From the NCBI GenBank assembly GCA_950295325.1, contig OX485804.1:17980001-18044000 (forward strand): a stretch of DNA of 64,000 nt. The letters run 5' to 3'. The notes under the pieces were generated by a model. That model was not told where the DNA came from and ran no database searches. It saw only the letters and a list, made by a program, of their open reading frames with translations. A program made the translations under genes and the position numbers. Within the stretch, counting starts at the first letter, position 1. Every line of letters starts with the position of its first letter. This document shows, piece by piece, positions 60,036 through 64,000 of this stretch. Origin of the DNA: Polytrichum commune. Taxonomy: Eukaryota > Streptophyta > Polytrichopsida > Polytrichales > Polytrichaceae.

Positions 60036-63000
60036 CTTAAGTGCACATCCATGAAATGGAACAGTTATGGGTGACTTTTAATCTCCTTTTAAGTTGCTTC
60101 TCAATATTATTAAGCTAAAATTATTCAAAGTAACTATGAAGGAGCTTTGAAGGTCACGTAAGACCGTTCCTTTCAATGGATCAACACTTACAAATGTCAA
60201 CATTTTGTGATACATTGTTAATAATTAGCCTAATCACATGACACTTGACATTGGAATACTGAAATATATAATGAAACCTATGCCTAGTCATACCATTAGA
60301 AACTATTAATCTCAAAATATCACTTGCATTGGCAAATATTGTCATGTTGATAAATAACATACGTGACATTTCTTTTTAGCCTATAGGCCATTTACTGTAT
60401 AGTTTTCCAGATAGCCATACACAACACAAGTACCATAATCAGTGTAGTGAAGTAAAGGAGAGATAATGGAATTCTACTACAATGTGCAGCACAAGATAGA
60501 TCACATCACCTTGCCAATTCTTCTTTGTAAAGCATCTTGTTTCCTTCGTATCCATCACTGGGCTCCAAAGTAAAGATGTCGTAGCTTGGGCACCCGGTCT
60601 TATTGTTTCGGAATCCCGGTCTCTCCCTCACATTCTTATCATAATCTAAAAATGCCTGCCACCTGTCTTCCCTGTCTCGCTTCTTCTCACTCTCACGCCA
60701 ACCTGACTCATTGCCCCAAATATCCAGGAGCTCCTACTTGAACAAAATCCAACATCCCGGGGCGTGAGAACATGGATTTAAATTTTGTTATGAAGAGCGT
60801 GCTTTGAGCGGACACAACTCCTCACATACTCAAGTCCATTACATGTTCGTGCGACGTATGAGGTCACTTATCTTAATTGGACACGAGTATTTGAGAGATA
60901 CATGGGTCAGGCTTGTAGATTTGAACATGCACAAAAACAATGAGATTGAAGAAATCTAAGTTCAATAGCGCCCACAATTGGGAGGTCCTATCTGATCGAT
61001 TAAACATCAAAGTAAAAAATAAATAAACACTTCCCTATGACCTCCTACAACTCTAGCATTGGAGCTCTGATTCTGAAATCTGAAATGACAGGCTTTGCAA
61101 CTCACAATCGCTAACCAGACGTGGCAATTCCCAATCAAATCCAGTGGCCATTTTTGACTGTGGAGTTGTTTTTTGTGTATATATACGTACGTACATGCAT
61201 ACATATTGTTGTTGATACAAATGAAACAAGAATTGTAGTATGTGGAGTTGGCAGCAGGTACATGGATTTGCAACTACACCGTTTGCACCTATTATTGTGG
61301 TTAATCATTTGGGAGTTAGGCGTTGCTATAGATTTTGACCAAGTAAATTCCATTGTCTTCCTTGATTCACATACTATCTACTTATGTTACATGGGTGAAC
61401 AATGATACCAGTGATTAAAAGTTATAGCAACGTGTAACTCCAGATGGTAAACCACAGTAATGGGTGTCAATGGCGTAGCCTGGAGTGGATTGAAACTCAC
61501 TTTATATCTTGCCTTTCGCTCGTCTGCCTCTCGGTGAAGCACCCTCTCCACATCTGTTCTCCAAAACTCCTTTCTCTTTGGGTCCAACCACTGGCTTGTG
61601 TTCGGTATAGGTTCAATTAGCTCCTTGTATGCTGGATGTCGTACAAAACAAAAACGTCTCGCTTGAAGCCTTTTCTTCATCAATTTGTCCTGCATGCACC
61701 AAGCGCCATGTAAACCACCTTCTGTGAGAACAGCCGTGTCGATTAATCGGTTGGAGAATCGATTACATGTTGACATCTTTTTGGTTTTTCCTTTTTTAAA
61801 GATGGGGTATATTCCATGAATTCCTCTAAAACGATCGGTAATTTTCCTGAAGTCTTCAACTTGTTTGTCCAACTAAACTGGTTCATCTGTGACTAGCACC
61901 CTGTTCATTGGTTCTTTGTAACTACAGGAACTTATATGGGAAAATAGGACTCGACTTTTGGTCCCCTTCCGGTATATATCATGTCCGCCCCTCTTATTTG
62001 TAAAACAAGACGCACGCAAATGATGGGAACTAATATGCTTGGAATTTACAGCTGCAGTGACATCCCAACTGCAAGCTTGCCACTTCCAGCATCGAAATTG
62101 GTTTCTGTGGCCTCAGGAGAGCACCAAAGAAGAAGTACCAAGCGTGCAAAGCTTCTTTGTAATAATGCATGGTGTGGGCCTTGTTCCGTTCGGGGAGTCA
62201 TTAGGGTGGGGACCTCCGTTAATGTTTAGAGATTTGATAGCAGCAACTAATGAGAGCAAGGGCTAGTGAGCAGTATGGGAGCTAGGGATCAGGCTAGAAG
62301 AATTGGGGTAGGGATCATTCAAGTCATGTATGCATTTTTTGAACGACCGCAAACATTGAAACCAAATTGCATTTGGACAATTGAGGCTGTCAATGTCATA
62401 TTTCTTGTTTGAACTAGTAGTACCATGTCTTTTTTTTTTTAAAAAAAAAAATTAATTTTATTATCTCATTGCTTCTTGGATGTCAAGTCTGCTCTCTCCT
62501 TGGAACACATGATCAAAATCTGGGAACTTATGAAAGCTTAAGACGTAGAGAGAGAGAGATGTGGCACCTTTATAAAATTTTCTCTCTCTAAATATCTATG
62601 AGACATTGTTACAAGGGAGTCCACTATTGAAATGAAATTGATTTTAAAGTCCATGAAGCCAAAAGGTTAAGAGACTAGAAGTACATTAGTATGGAGTCCA
62701 AGAGGTTAATTTCCTAGAGTGGCAGAGTGTAGTGGCCTCTATGAGACAACAACTAACATCAACATGATGGTCAACGTGGTAGCAAGACCTGAGATTATAT
62801 TTAACTCTATATTCTAAAATAAAGAAGCAAACCTCTCTCACCACTAGCGATGATAAAGGTCCGGACATCCCAAACACAAAGTTTTGTGCTTCATTCTCAC
62901 CTACATTACAAGAGCAAAAGTGGCACAATCTATGATCTCTATTGAAAGCAAAAGGCTTTATAAAGTTGAGCGCAATTACTGACATGCTTCAAGCCTTTTA

Positions 63001-63659
63001 TTTTGTTATTTCTGACTTCATTGTGGCTCAAAACCATAATGATGGTCAATGTGATAGCAAGACTTAGGCTGCGTACCTAGCTCTACATTTCAAAAAAACG
63101 GAAGCGAACCTCTCTCTCTAGTAGAGTTGTAAAGGTCTGTGCATCGATCCCAACACAAGGTGTGCTTCATTTCCATTTTCTGCTACGTTGTAAGAAACAG
63201 AAGTGGCACAATATACAAGTACGTCCATTGAAAACAAAGGTGTAAATAAATACTTACATGTTTGCCTTCAAAGTGTTTCTTCTGAGTCCACCGCGGTTCG
63301 ATGTCATCAAGGTAGCCATACTTGGTAATTGGACCCCAAACGTTGACAGGATACGTGATGCCTGTGTCCATACTCGTTTGGGCTCCCATCATGTCCTTGG
63401 GCGTGCGCGGGGGAACAGGGGTGATCACCCCCGGTGGCACAAACGAAGGCGTCCTCGGAGAGCGCATGGGAGTACTCGAAGAAGCAGTCTGCTTCGGCGA
63501 TTTTGGCGATTTTGGCGACATTGGAGATTGAGACTTCACAACAATTCGAGCTGGTGGCTTTGGCGAAGCAGGTTGAACAACAGCCAGTGATTTCTGACCT
63601 GAATTAGGAGTGTTCAGTGAATCGGCGGGTGTCGCAGTTGAAGCACCTTCTTCGCCCAT
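59662..63659 (-). CDS. Conserved-looking plant protein of unknown function, 4 exons, 352 aa
   Basis: I do not recognise this family. Exons on the minus strand are 63659-63258, 61689-61501, 60733-60510 and 59905-59662, all with GT-AG borders. The phases join to 1059 bases with no stop. The N-terminal ~80 residues are Ser/Pro/Lys-rich, with SPMSPKSPKSPK and several (S/T)P sites. From about residue 105 the protein becomes a compact acidic-basic, Trp- and Tyr-rich region: NVWGPITKYGYLDDIEPRW, FVRHPAYKELIEPIPN, KEFWRTDVERVLHREADERK, then DIWGNESGWRESEKKRDRED, CPSYDIFTLEPSD, and a C-terminal MYGPFGTIPWGTP. No signal peptide or membrane segment is visible. A microtubule- or cilium-associated role is only a guess from the SPK repeats and helical charged middle. 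The start ATG is the first of the open frame; a non-coding leader upstream is possible. Confidence 0.78.
59999..60032. repeat. GA microsatellite in intron 3
   Basis: A GA dinucleotide run lies in the last intron of the minus-strand gene (intron 59906-60509). It is of no coding consequence. Confidence 0.9.
61745..61920 (+). repeat. 210-bp CCGGTT-family member in intron 1
   Basis: The words GATTACATGTTGACATCTTT, TATATTCCATGAATTCCTC, AAAACGATCGGTAATTTTCC and AAACTGGTTCATCTGTGAC mark a partial copy in the first intron (61690-63257) of the unknown minus-strand gene, 56 bases upstream of the exon 2 acceptor. It creates a spurious open frame that runs into exon 2. Confidence 0.72.
62755..63240. repeat. 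Tandem duplication (~278 bp) in intron 1
   Basis: Direct diverged copies lie at about 62755-62960 and 63033-63240, with shared ATGATGGTCAA, GTAGCAAGAC or near match, AGCAAACCTCTCTC or AGCGAACCTCTCTC, GTGCTTCATT and AAAAGTGGCACAAT-like words. The second copy ends just before the donor of exon 1. Confidence 0.72.
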
Positions 63660-64000
63660 GTTGCTCAGGTATTACCGTGATACCACAAAAAACACAGTCG
63701 CTCAATGGGATGCTGAGAATTTTACACTTCAGGAATCGTCTTTTAGTAAACTGAATGTATTCTTCCACAGTCCCAATATCATTATATGGGTGACAACCGA
63801 GCAATCTTCAGAGTGGCTTCTCACATTGATCTTCCATGTTGCTGCTCAGATTCACCGCCCCCTGCACGGGAACTCGAAACTATGTTGATGTGTTCATGTT
63901 TGGAAAATCACGATGATTCTGCTGGACTCTAAACGGAATGGGTTAAGTTTCGCTTGAATCATCTGCACAGTCAGCTAATGGTTATTCCTGGTATTGAAAG
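63660..64000. other. 5' flank of the minus-strand gene
   Basis: This holds the presumed leader and proximal promoter of the gene starting at 63659. I recognise no TATA box, intron acceptor or repeat with confidence. Confidence 0.3.

Noticed and set aside
61690-61872. Extension of exon 2 of the unknown gene into a 161-residue frame
   Set aside because: The added N-terminal part is read from a CCGGTT-family repeat. A good acceptor at 61690-61691 ends the exon in the phase that joins exon 1.

Overview
This is nuclear DNA from a land plant. Two genes belong to plant families (a plant-type TPX2 and a TRM/LONGIFOLIA-like DUF4378 protein), they have many GT-AG introns, and the long AT-rich intergenic DNA is built mostly from decayed transposons. 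The closest group cannot be fixed from the sequence. The LINE tails, the old repeat families and an unrecognised Ser/Pro-Lys gene would suit a seed-free plant (moss, lycophyte, fern), but that is a guess.

Layout. 1-9.4 kb is repeat-rich: a LINE 3' fragment, a PIF/Harbinger element (3075-4249) with a broken transposase start, a small MITE, and degenerate repeats. From 8.6 kb base composition becomes more CpG-rich, marking the flank of TPX2. TPX2 (11619-20287, + strand) resolves into 22 coding exons giving 779 residues in one frame. It converges on a minus-strand DUF4378/TRM-like gene (22586-27265) that resolves into five exons and 1016 residues. Both families act on plant microtubule arrays. 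27.3-59.6 kb is about 32 kb with no credible gene. It holds LINE fragments with clear target-site duplications, Harbinger and hAT MITEs, long inverted-repeat elements, a 307-bp tandem array split by one solo LTR, and several 200-350-bp tandem duplications. A third gene (59662-63659, minus, four exons, 352 residues) is of unrecognised family.

The most notable repeat is a family of about 335-360 bp, present in four copies. Every copy has a perfect 8-bp target duplication (hAT type), and three of the four carry long G and C homopolymers just inside the inverted ends. Other notable points are a tandem array made from part of an inverted-repeat transposon, a ~210-bp CCGGTT-rich repeat present at least seven times, and an exon-module duplication inside TPX2. 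No bacterial-type operon, CRISPR array or clear RNA gene was seen.
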